DNA from: Oasisia sp. SBJ-2009
Lineage: Eukaryota; Annelida; Polychaeta; Sabellida; Siboglinidae
Assembly: GCA_964017155.1 (NCBI GenBank)
Contig: OZ024858.1
Span: forward strand, 23,661,823 to 23,725,822
Reading direction: 5' to 3'
DNA length: 64,000 nt
The notes under the pieces were generated by a model, which saw nothing but the letters and a program-made list of their open reading frames with translations, had not been told where the DNA came from and did not search any database. Shown here piece by piece: positions 20,750 to 31,039 of the stretch (its first letter is position 1; each line of letters starts with the position of its first letter). Both the position numbers and the translations under genes were made by a program.

Positions 20750-23668
20750 ATGGGTGATCTGTCAGGTATAGAGCCGCCCCGCATGAACTGGTTAGCCACT
20801 GATTTACCCACGGAGTTTCGTTCATTCCGTCTATATTGCGAACTGATTTTCAGTGGGCCCTTTGCTGAAAAAGGGCAGAGTGAACGAGTGACCTACATCC
20901 TGCTATGGGTAGGACAGGAGGGTCGGCGAATGTACAATACGCGGGACCTCAGTGAAACTGATAAGAAAGACGTTGAGGTCATTTGTGCTAAATTCCAGGC
21001 TTTGATAGAACCCAAGTCTAATTACAGGCTGAGCCGTTTTCATCTGCAAAAATTCAGGCAGTTGAGCTCTGAGACAGTTGACGAATTCATGACACGCTGC
21101 AAAACGCAGGCGCGTAAATGCAAGTTCCGTGATACTACAGAAACCGAGGAGAGGTTGATCGAACAGTTAGTAGTGGGTGTCCGGCACGGGAAAGTGCAAG
21201 AAAAGCTACTGTGCCGGGATGAGACACTAACACTTGACGCGGCGATGGACGTTGCTAGAACGCATGAAGCAACACTGGCCAACATGGAGCAGTTCTCAGG
21301 AGACGCTAGCAGCATCAGTCACGTCAGCCGGTCGCGGAGAACACATGAGCCAAGTGGACGTCGAGAGGAGGCACCTACGTGCGCAAAATGTGGACGTCAT
21401 CATGCGCCCACAGATCGATGTCCAGCAGAGGGCAGTAGGTGTAACGCATGTGGGAAACTCAATCACTGGCAGCGAATATGTCGGCAGGCTACAGGTTGGA
21501 CGTCTGGCGCCGGAGGAAGACCACACTCTTCTGGGCGACCAAGATCCCGAGCTAGGTCAAGACGAAGGACCAACCGAGATGAGCGCCAACGAGGTGGTGT
21601 CCACTCCATCAGTCAAGATGCCAGATTCGATCAGCTCAGCGACAACTTCGAGCCGCTTGCCTTTAATACCGTCAACATCAACGCCGTCGAGAGGGACGAA
21701 GTATATGCGACTCTCAGGATCACGCTGAAAGACAGGCCTGACACTCCGGCTACACTTCGTGTCAAGGTCGACACAGGTGCGCAGGGTAACGTAATGCCGC
21801 TGAGAACGTTCCAGCGCATGTACCCGTCAAACATCGACACAGAAGGAATACCTGTGCGAGGCAGCCTTGAGCATCGAGACACGATCCTAACTGCCTACAA
21901 CGGACAATTGATCCGGCAGTACGGTACTACGCGACTGAAGTGTGTGCATGAGACAACCACACACGAAGCAGAGTTCTTTGTTGCTGACACGCCAGGTCCA
22001 GTGATCTTGGGACTACCTTCCTGCCGCAAGCTCAACTTGGTGACCTTGAACTGTGCAGTCAGCGAACATCCACCGCCGTTGAACTCGAAGGAAGATCTCC
22101 AGCCGCTGTATCCAGATTGTTTTAAGGGCATCGACAAGTTCCGCGAAACGTTCCACATCACACTAGACCCTGCTGTGACCCCTGTCGTACATGCGCCCAG
22201 ACGATGTCCGATCCACATCAAAGACGACGTGAGGAATGAGATCAACCAGATGGTAGAACTCGGGGTGATCGAGAAGGTCGAGGAGCCTACAGATTGGGTA
22301 TCTAGCATCGTATACAGCAGGAAGTCGAACGGGAAGTTGCGCATCTGCTTGGATCCCAAAGACTTGAACACAGCTATCAAGCGTCCGCACTACCCAACAC
22401 CGACCTTGGAGGAAATTACCCACAAGCTTGCTGGGTCAATGATCTTCTCCAAGCTAGACGCACGTCACGGATACTGGTCCGTGCAGTTAGACGACGAGTC
22501 TAAGCGTCTGACAACGTTCAACAGTCCCTTCGGCCGGTACTGTTTCAGAAGACTACCGTTTGGCCTGAACCTCAGCCAAGACGTGTTCCAGGAGAGGATG
22601 GACTGCATCCTTGAGAAGTGCCCAGGAACGATAAGTATTGCTGACGACGTGGGTGTGTTCGGGAAGACAGAAGCCGAACACGACAAACATCTGCACAACT
22701 TGATAAGAGTAGCACTGCAGCATGGGCTGGTGTTCAACATTGATAAATGCGACATCAAACAGGCGAACATGAAGTTCTTCGGGTTGGAATTCAGCGCAGA
22801 CGGCGTACGTCCAGACCCAGGCAAAGCCGCGGACATCCAGCGAATGAAAGAACCGCAAAACGTCGCACAACTTCAGGAATTTCTGGGCATAGCCACGTAC
22901 ATGTCGCCATTCATTCAAAACCTGTCGCAGCAAACCGCAACCCTGCGTGATCTAGTGAAGAAGGACGCCGAGTTCATCTGGGCGGAATCTCACAACGCAG
23001 CGTTTGAAGCGACGAAGTCTCTCATCTGTCGTGAAGTGACCCTTGCGTACTTCGACCCACAGGCTGAGAGTGTCATCCAGGTCGACGCCTCCAGCCGAGG
23101 ACTCGGCGCCGTTCTCATTCAACACGGGAAGCCCATCGCGTTTGCTAGCAAGTCACTTAGTGATTGCGAACAGCGATACGCCAACATTGAACGTGAGATG
23201 CTCGCAGTCGTCTTCGGCTGCGAGAGGTTCCACATGTATGTCTACGGAAAATCGTTCGTTTTCGAGTCGGACCACAAACCTCTCGAGATGATCAACTTGA
23301 AGAACCTTGCAACAGCACCGCAGAGATTACAGAGAATGTTCCTGCGAGTACAACCGTATGACTTTGTGTTACGCTACAAGCCAGGAAAGCAAATGATGCT
23401 GGCCGACGCCATGTCAAGACAACCGAGTAGCGAGTCGACGCAGATCGACCTTGACATACAAGTGTCATTCGTACAGTTTTCAACACAGAAACTACAGTCG
23501 ATCAGAGAGGCGACACAGGCCGACGATGAACTGTGTGCGCTGAGAGCCGTCATCGTGGATGGATGGCCAGATAGCCAACGCCACCTAGCTGCACCGTTGC
23601 GACCCTACTGGTCATGCCGAGACGAGTTGGCAGTTGAGGACGGTCTTATCATGAAGGGCGACCGTCTG
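20750..23668 (+). CDS. Gypsy gag-pol polyprotein, 5' portion (gag, protease, RT, RNase H)
   Basis: One frame of about 973 codons begins at an ATG 144 bases after the LTR. Gag occupies about residues 1-250 and ends in two zinc knuckles (211-224 and a canonical CX2CX4HX4C at 231-244). The aspartic protease motif DTGAQ is at 341-345. Reverse transcriptase spans about 455-700, with RICLDPKDLN (531-540), FSKLDARHGYW (566-576) and the catalytic IADD (630-633, in place of YxDD). RNase H starts near VDASSRG (778-784). The frame stops just after a Harbinger insertion replaces the continuation. It is a retrotransposon polyprotein, apparently undamaged apart from the insertion. Confidence 0.93.
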
Positions 23669-24006
23669 GGGTGATATGCATGTCCTCAGACTAGCTTAGG
23701 CGCCGCACAGGCGCTACCCTCAGACTAACTGTGCCGTGGCCCAGCGAGTGATTCAGTCGGTATGCATGAACCGGTCGCAGTGCGATTTAGCCGCCGCACA
23801 GTTAGTCTGTGGACGGCGATTCTGAGAGTCAATTGAGGAGTATTCGAGGCTATTTGAGGAGCTTCGAAACAGGGATTCTCCACGAATTCTGCCGCATTGC
23901 GCACGCGCGCGGTGACGCACGGGGTCAAATAGGGGTTCATCGCACGTCGTGGTCAGTGTTTGTTTACATTAAGCTTGGCGTGGAAGTCGGCGAAGGTGGG
24001 AAGTGC

Positions 24007-24135
24007 ATGGAGAAAAAAGTTAAGCGTAAGCCGCCCTGTCGAGATGACGAAATAATATGTTTAATTGAGGGAATCGGCAACTAAAAAACTATTTTGATGA
24101 GCAAGTTACAAAATTCGGTAACAATCAAGAAAATG
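24007..24135 (+). pseudogene. Myb/SANT-like DNA-binding protein fragment of Harbinger element
   Basis: Reads MEKKVKRKPPCRDDEIICLI, then EGIGN, an in-frame stop (24082-24084), then KTILMSKLQNSVTIKKM before a gtaagt donor. The order (basic start, D/E-E-I-x-x-L-I, then ILxxKLxNxVTxxKK) resembles the Myb/SANT-like domain found in Harbinger second proteins. The internal stop and lack of a continuation mark it as a relic. Confidence 0.55.
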
Positions 24136-24139
24136 GTAA

Positions 24140-25930
24140 GTTTGACGAGAGTTCACCGTTAAAGTGAATTCGCTCGGTGGCGCAAGAACGGAGGACAACC
24201 TAAACAAAAGGGGAAACATTTTAAATCTGCGGTCTTAAAACGCACTACGTGATCAAGAAAAAGTGAGAGGCAGACCACCAAATTGACCTCTGTATGTTGA
24301 TGTATGCTGAACTAGTGCGTGATGCCCCAGTAGGGGTTTTGTACTACAAACCATCAGAATCAGAATATCATCATGGATACAACTGGTGAAGGAACCGATG
24401 TGACAACGGGAATTGATGGCGAGTGTTCATAACTAGTCAAATGAATGATTACTGTCTGTGGTGTGTGTTGTACTTTCAAGTGTCACCGTATTATGTACAA
24501 TTCCTTATTTACTACAGTGACTTTTTTGGTAAAACAAATAATAGAAAATTAAACAAAGGAAATTAAATCCCAATCAGTGTTTTCTATTTAAATTTTATTA
24601 TTTTAATTTGTGATGTGTGCTTGTGACATATTACAACAAAACTAAATGGCACTAAAGCGAGAACTGACTGTTTTCAGACTTGTTGATAGCATAATTATTA
24701 TAACATAAAATTAATTTATATTAAAACATATACTGGTATATATGTAATTATTGTTGGAGTACAGTTGTCACAGCTATAATTCTCATTCCGATAAAAATGA
24801 ACCAAATACATTAATGACACATATGAAACTTTATTTTATATAGTTCAATATCCATTAGTAAATCAAACATATGCCTATATTCAAATTTTTATAATGGTAT
24901 GAATGCTACAGACAGTTGTATTGTGAAAGCAACTCTTATGCAGAACTGTTATACAGAAATAATTCTTATGTACAGTAACACGCAACTCATACATGATACA
25001 ATGGAAATAATATATTAACACAATGCGTAAATATGTAATATTTACAAAACTTATAATGTTCACGTTTCAGTGCAAGGCACAGACAGCTTCTGTGCCTTGC
25101 ACAGGTGATGGCCAGGCTATGTCGATGATGCATGGGGTGAGCAATCTCTATTTATCTTCGATTTTCATATCTAATTAGCAATGTCAAACAGCTTATGTAA
25201 ACAATGTGGGTTGCATCAAGCATCCTATTAATGGAAACTTACCAGGAGAGAGAGAGAGAGAGAGCCATCATAAAAATAGCACAGTGGGGGGAACTCAAGT
25301 TACAGGCAGCCACCTTAAAGTGGCAGGCATCCATAACCAGGGCAATTATATTACAATAGCAATACTCAAGAGCATGGCCAGCCCTAGAGTTGGTGACTGG
25401 TAGAGTTACATAATAGGACAGAGGTCAGTATCCACACTTTGTCACATCTACAATGATCTGTCACCTTCTAAATTCTAAACAATAATCATACTTACATATC
25501 ACACACAAACACACATACACACACACACGTTGGTGTATGGGAGTATATACACATTTTTGATCAATTAAATGAACATCTTAACTCTATATTATGTGAGTAA
25601 ACAACATGTCGGGTAAGTCTGAACCATGGTAACATACAGGTATAGTGACTCTATTCTTCAGTTACAGAAAACAGGATTGACTATGTCAATAACAAAGTGC
25701 ATGTGTTAATTCAAATAAGTTACTAAGGCAACATGTTTTGGCATTCCAGATGTATCATCATCTGTGATGCCTGCACCACTGCCAGAACCTCCACCACAGC
25801 CTGAGCCAGGTGCCAGCTGGTTTATGCAGGTGGAGTCACTAAAGCAGCAGTTACTGCTACTTTGACAGTTACGTTGACACAATGGGCATCTGTGTATGTC
25901 TGTTCGTGTTGATTCCACGTGTTGAGGATC
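24140..25930. other. interior of Harbinger element, no coding recognised
   Basis: AT-rich, with a (GA)n run at 25246-25265 and a (CA)n-like run near 25500-25530. A Gly/Ser-rich open stretch on the minus strand (25706-25969) is not recognisable. Confidence 0.4.
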
Positions 25931-25934
25931 GGTG

Positions 25935-26105
25935 AGAGAATATATACCCACTGTCCCCAAGAAACACATCAGTCAATGGTTTTCGTGGCGACTCGAATGC
26001 TGAAACAGCTGCTATTCCCTCAGGATTCTGGAATCTTGCACTGAACCCGGCCACTTGGCAAATGGCAATGCAGTTCATAATCCTCATGTCAGCATCACAT
26101 ATGAA
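25935..26105 (-). pseudogene. Harbinger transposase fragment (DDE region)
   Basis: Acceptor-like ttgtag, then FICDADMRIMNCIAICQVAG, and further on VFLGDSGYIFS. CDADxRI and LGDSGY are signature blocks of HARBI1-type transposases; the D of GDSGY is the second catalytic residue. The intervening WPGxxHD block is degraded. It is read in the same orientation as the N-terminal fragment at 28515-28932. Confidence 0.65.
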
Positions 26106-28514
26106 CTACAACAGAGACAGATGACACTCATTTAATGTGCATGTTTTTATACCTGAGTCGATGCATTTTTTAATACTTTATACTGTGTAGTTATTACTAG
26201 TTTGTGCATGAAACAAAACTGTGTCTTACATTTTATTTAGAAGTGGTCAATAGCACAGGGGTGAAATACAATTATTTCTTAATTATTAAGTGTTGAATTT
26301 GTAACTGATGCATTTCAAACAGCACTTTATTGTTAAGTTTAAATGACTACAGTAAAATAGTACCTGGACATTTTTGCATTTAAACACATTTATAGCATTA
26401 AACATGCAAATAAAAAAATGGTACATAGGTAAAAAGAACCAAGTATCCTACATCATTTTCTTGATCTATCATAATAAAAACAGCCTTTCCATTCAAGCAA
26501 TAAACCCCTAGCATGCAGGCATCTATGTATGCTACCCTGTCCTCAAAGTGTAGCCATGTGTGATCAGCTGCAAGAAGCACTTGAACAAACAATAGTAGGA
26601 GCTGGTGGCTGGGGACAGATGTCTGGTGTTACTAATTGCAATTAAGTGGCATGTGCAAATAAGGTAGCTACAGTGTACTTTAATTAGAGGAAACATCAGT
26701 GACTGGCACAAGAGGCAAAATTAACTGTTTCACAGTGTAGAATAAATAAATAATAATAATAGTTTATTTCTTATATAGCGCCCCATCCAAATAATTGTTC
26801 TGGGGCGCTTTACAATGATTATTCCTAAAATAATAATAATAAAAATACATACTAATAACATAATATATATATATATATATATATAATAATACTAAAAAGT
26901 TAATACAATACTACTTTGATGAAATGTGGATATACTAATAAAACAAATATGATACTTTAAAATACAGACTTAAATTGGCACTCAACTGCACACTATATTA
27001 AAAATGAATAAATAAGTAAAATAGTATAAACATGTAGTAAATAAAAATAAAATAGTATACATATATACTATGCTAAACACATATATCCATAGGTGTTTCA
27101 CATAAGTGAATAATAATAATAATTCAAGTACCCTGTATATGTGGTCAAATCAATACATCATCATATTTGTGATGATATATTCCTACATAGCTACAGTTGG
27201 TATGCTGTCAAATGTCAACAATATAGGCAAGTAATAATTTTTGAGGAACTTCTACCTTCCCTCAGACCATACAGAGCAAATATATGTTAGGAGTGTTATT
27301 AGCAACAAAACCAAGCTGCTCACAGGTGACAACTAAAAAATGTAACCTGCTTTCATTGGTATGACCTCAGTGATAATGGTTTTCGTTCTTACTAGAAAAT
27401 GTGGTCAATTTTTAAATGATCTATTGAAATGTTTGACTGAAGAAAAGCAAATGAAATCTAACTAAAATAATAGCCATACTGAAATAAAAGTACTTGAAAT
27501 ATTATTTGAGAAAAAAATCAAATAATTTAGGGAAGTATTTCAATACAAATTTATACAACCGATTCATTTTACGTAGTGTCACATACAATTACAAATAGTT
27601 AATAAAATGTAATTACATTTTAATTATAAAGTTGTATTTAAATCTATGTTTGATCATGTATTCGCATCATTTAAAAAAATTGTGGTCATTCAAGTACTTC
27701 AAGAAGTACTTCAGTAAATACGTATTACCTAGTATGTTAAAATAGAGTCACATTGCATAAAGGTTTTGTGAAATTTAAACTATTTGATAAATCACGCGTT
27801 ACCTGGACGTTTATCGAGTGAAAATTCTCCCTGTTGACATATGCTCGTGCTCGTGCGGACGTGGGTCCCGTCGATTCATGCCGCCGCGGTGGGGAATCCC
27901 GCTAGCCGGTAGCCTCGGTTACCCAGACTCCGTGAGGTGGCAGCACTTTTAGGCCCCCTCAACTACGCCTGGGACAGTATATATTCTTAAGTTTCTACAT
28001 CCGGGCAGCCTTACCCCAGAATAGGGTAGAGACGCTGATTGGCTCTCAGGCCAACTATGAAATAAAAATTTAAATAACGATATAGTTTTACAAGATAATA
28101 ATATCATTTGAAAAGTATTCACCATTGAACTTATAGTAACACAACAGTAAGTAAAAATTCAAATTTACCGTTGTTTATAAAATAAGAATTACGGCAGGAT
28201 TAACCAGTATCCGTGAGGTGGCAGCATTGTCTAGCCCGACACGGATAGCATACAAATTAAATAAGGAAACCTTTTGATTAAATAATGCTGTATTATAAAA
28301 ACTATTAAAAATTAAACTTATATTAACCCAAAATAAATAGAAATACAAATTTTCAGTTGTTTATAAAAAAAAATATTACGGCAGTGTCCGTGAGGTGGCA
28401 GCATTTTATAGATCACGCGGATACCAAACAAAAGCCGGCAAATGTCACCAGACTGTCTTCTCGGCGTAGTTCCGCAGCCGACCGACAGTCGGTTAAGCGA
28501 GACTAGCTAGCCGG
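26106..28514. other. interior of Harbinger element: dispersed-repeat tail and repeated GGTGGCAG motifs
   Basis: A repeat tail (ttatatagcgccccatcc ... gggcgctttacaatg) lies at 26760-26820. Three copies of ccgtgaggtggcagca lie at 27930, 28211 and 28388. Blocks at 28030-28130 and 28250-28310 resemble the Gypsy target-site flank at 20285-20380. A minus-strand open stretch at 26398-26592 is not recognisable. Confidence 0.5.
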
Positions 28515-28932
28515 AGGAACTCGCCTTCTGTCGGTCGGCTTGTTGTTGCGTCGGTAGCTGTACCCACTCATGCATCCGAGCGAACAAAGCGTTGGTCACA
28601 CGGTGGATGGTTCGGGAAGCGGTTGACTGGTCGATACGGATGGTCTCAGCCACCAAGTTTTAGAAACAAACTCGCATACGTGTCTATAACTTGCAGAGTA
28701 GCCGGCAAGGTCCAAGGAGCCTTATCGCGTGTCGATCGGGGTACTCTAAGTCGTCTAGCAGTTCATCCACGATTGTTAGGATATCGTGACGGCGAAATCT
28801 AAACTTGTCGTATAACTCTCCGTCATCGTACATATCCAGTGGATTCTTCCTATCCCGGAATACCCGATTTCGCGTCAAATTCCTCCTGTGTTGACTTTTC
28901 CAAACTACTACGGCCGCCATTTTTATACCCAC
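28515..28932 (-). pseudogene. Harbinger transposase N-terminal fragment
   Basis: Starts MGIKMAAVVVWKSQHRRN and contains RVFRDRKNPLDMYDDGELYD and FRFRRHDIL, the typical N-terminal block of HARBI1-type transposases. After a frameshift near 28695 the next frame has IRIDQSTASRTIHRVTNALF and EWVQLPT, the helix-turn-helix region (family pattern QxTxSRxxHRVTxAL). The shift and a following stop make it non-functional. Confidence 0.75.
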
Positions 28933-29110
28933 CTCCTAAGAGTTACACCTCCTAGCTAGAGGGCCTAGAGATAGGCGGTCGCAGTGCGGGCAACATCCTA
29001 AAATCGAGCCTATGCGGTGCTCATGCATACCGGATTAGCGAACTTGCGACCTCGCAACCGAGTTATACCCCGTTTCGCGACTTAGTCCCTGGCCATGCCT
29101 ACGGCGCCTG

Positions 29111-30208
29111 GTGATTCCCCTAAGTCTACAGGCGGAAGTGTTGAGCAAACTGCACGAGGCTCACCAGGGCATAGAGAAGACCCGGCTACGAGCGAGGTCC
29201 TGTGTCTACTGGAAGTCGATCAACAAGAACATCGACGACATCGTGAGGAAGTGCGACGCGTGTCAACGGTTACAGAAACGTCAGGCGCACGAGCCGCTGA
29301 TGCAGCATGAGTTACCGACACGTCCGTGGCAGATCGTCGGCACAGACCTGTTTGCCATACGAGAGGACACGTATCTTCTCATCTGTGACTACTACTCGAA
29401 ATTCCCTTTTGTCTACCGCATCGAGGGGAAGGTGACGAGTGACCGCATCATATCGAAGATGAGTGAGGTGCTTGCGGAGAATGGATCGCCAAGCAAAGTT
29501 GTGAGCGACAACGGTGGACACTATAGCAGTCAGGCTTTTCGAAACTTCGCCGCCGAGTGGTGCTTCGACCACGTACCGTCCAGCCCACACTTCCCGCAAT
29601 CGAATGGATTCATCGAACGTCAAGTTCAGACAGTGAAGTATACCCTGAAGAAGGCAGCGATGTCGAGATCCAACCCGCAGAAAGCACTGCTCGCGTTGAG
29701 ATCCACACCAATCGACAGCCACTTACCGTCACCGGCAGAGATGGTAAATGCCCGCAAGTACAAATCGAACCTCCCCGTGATCATCAGAAATGAACAGTGG
29801 TCGAAAGACGAAATCAGACGTCGTCTCGCCGAGAGGCAAGACATCCAACGTCTTAACCATGATAAGCGAGCTATGCAACCACTTGCACCGCTAATACCCG
29901 GACAGGACGTTCGTGTGAGAGACACTCAGACAGACACCTGGCAGCCTGCCAAGGTGATATCAACTGATGTACAGCCGCGGTCGTACAACGTCTTGACTCC
30001 GACAGGCAATGTCATTAGGCGTAACCGTCGTCACCTCCGTGAGACGACTGAGCGACATACGTTCCAACAAGACAACGTGGACAATACAGACGACTTGACG
30101 CGAAGAGACGACATGCAAGTCGTACCACCTCCGTGTTACCCCAGAAGAAGTCAGTCAGTTTCCAGCTTCCACAATCGGAACAATACACTAGCTCCGGAAG
30201 ACGAGTGA
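29111..30208 (+). CDS. Gypsy pol, 3' portion (integrase)
   Basis: Continues the interrupted pol frame. An HHCC zinc motif (H15, H18, C48, C51 counting from the first codon here) is followed by the D,D-35-E catalytic triad at D79, D133 and E169. The C-terminal part reads INxRxxxD-like RVRDTQTDTWQPAKVI, typical of Gypsy integrase ends. It has no start of its own; the first codon is a valine continuing pol. Confidence 0.92.
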   Translation: MIPLSLQAEVLSKLHEAHQGIEKTRLRARSCVYWKSINKNIDDIVRKCDACQRLQKRQAHEPLMQHELPTRPWQIVGTDLFAIREDTYLLICDYYSKFPFVYRIEGKVTSDRIISKMSEVLAENGSPSKVVSDNGGHYSSQAFRNFAAEWCFDHVPSSPHFPQSNGFIERQVQTVKYTLKKAAMSRSNPQKALLALRSTPIDSHLPSPAEMVNARKYKSNLPVIIRNEQWSKDEIRRRLAERQDIQRLNHDKRAMQPLAPLIPGQDVRVRDTQTDTWQPAKVISTDVQPRSYNVLTPTGNVIRRNRRHLRETTERHTFQQDNVDNTDDLTRRDDMQVVPPPCYPRRSQSVSSFHNRNNTLAPEDE

Positions 30209-30340
30209 AACGCCCACAACGATTGGACCTGTAATTGTGTTCTAGTTTACACGAACATTATGGCTAATAGTTAGAATAATGATTTGATTTCTCTTACATA
30301 CGGACATTAGTAAGTTAGTTATTTTGTCTTTATGTTTTGA

Positions 30341-30351
30341 AGAAAGAGGGA
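30341..30351 (+). other. polypurine tract
   Basis: The sequence agaaagaggga lies directly before the 3' LTR. Confidence 0.75.
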
Positions 30352-30576
30352 TGTGATGGTATGCCAATGTAAATGCATAGAACGACATATGCAGTCCAAG
30401 AGATCAATCTTGGAAGATGACGAGACTCGAGGTCGATCAGTGTTATCCCTCTCTCTGCTTGTAATGGTAATAAAGTGATTTGTTCAGTACTTCTGGTGTC
30501 GAATCAGATATGTATGAATGCGAGATGAGTCGGACAATCCGACTACACAGATGTCAGGCCAAGACGACACGTTTCA
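30352..30576 (+). repeat. 3' LTR of the Gypsy element
   Basis: 225 bp, tg...ca ends, followed by target duplication ttcat (30577-30581). Confidence 0.93.
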
Positions 30577-30640
30577 TTCATCACCATTCATCATTCATCA
30601 ACAAAAATGCAAATTTGCAATTCCCTCCCAGATATTTGAA

Positions 30641-31035
30641 TCAGTTGACGCAATCTAGTTTCTCGCCGTTGACCCTGATGTCAGTGCTGAAGCCATTGGT
30701 GTTGTTGGTCATCAGTTTGGTCTTTTCTGCATTGATCTGCATGCCGAAGGCTGTAGAAGTCTTGTCAAGGCGTTCCACCAAGTCAGCTAGCTCCTCTTCC
30801 CTTCCTGCCAGGCCGTCTATGTCGTCGGCAAAACGCAAGTTTGTGATATTTCTGCCACCAATGCTGACTGTCCCTTCATGGTCGTTCACTGCGTCAGTCA
30901 TAATTCTCTCCAAGAAGATGTTGAAGAGGGTGGGGGAGAGCACAGAGCCTTGTCTTACTCCGACGGTGGTTCTGATCCAGTCCCCTAAGCTGTTGTTAAG
31001 GTAGACTGCGCTGGTGGCCTTGTCTATAGGTTCTG
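30641..31035 (-). pseudogene. non-LTR reverse transcriptase fragment
   Basis: Reads NNSLGDWIRTTVGVRQGSVL and later LRFADDIDGLAG (catalytic ADD block) and AEKTKLM. This is a well-conserved mid-palm stretch of a non-LTR RT. It is truncated at both ends: upstream the similarity stops near 31035, downstream at VNGEKL. It begins only 60 bp from the Gypsy 3' LTR. Confidence 0.8.
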
Positions 31036-31039
31036 TAGG

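Larger units (their letters stand above)
23669..29107. mobile_element. PIF/Harbinger-type DNA transposon nested in Gypsy pol, decayed
   Basis: The inserted DNA is bounded by ctg at 23666-23668 and 29108-29110. Removing it and one ctg restores the pol reading frame. A CWG target duplication is known for animal Harbinger elements. Ends are imperfectly inverted (gggtgatatgcatgtcc versus, reversed, gcgccgtaggcatggcc). Inside are a Myb/SANT-like fragment on the plus strand at the left and Harbinger transposase fragments on the minus strand to the right, the two-gene layout of this superfamily. Both coding parts are damaged. Confidence 0.8.
20376..30581 (+). mobile_element. Gypsy LTR retrotransposon with nested insertion
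   Basis: Complete element: LTRs of 225 bp at 20381-20605 and 30352-30576, 5-bp target duplication ttcat on both sides, gag-pol on the plus strand and a polypurine tract before the right LTR. The LTRs differ at only two positions that I can see (gatcagtc/gatcaatc, gtaattgt/gtaatggt), so insertion is recent. The pol frame is interrupted by a 5.4-kb Harbinger element. Without it the element is about 4.8 kb. RT and protease motifs suggest a Mag/SURL-like lineage, as an inference. Confidence 0.92.

Noticed and set aside
22747..22950. Frames inside Gypsy gag-pol in other frames or on the opposite strand
   Set aside because: Shadows of the long gag-pol frame.
26398..26592. Possible further Harbinger transposase exon on the minus strand
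   Set aside because: The sequence has no block that I can match to the transposase; left as unrecognised.
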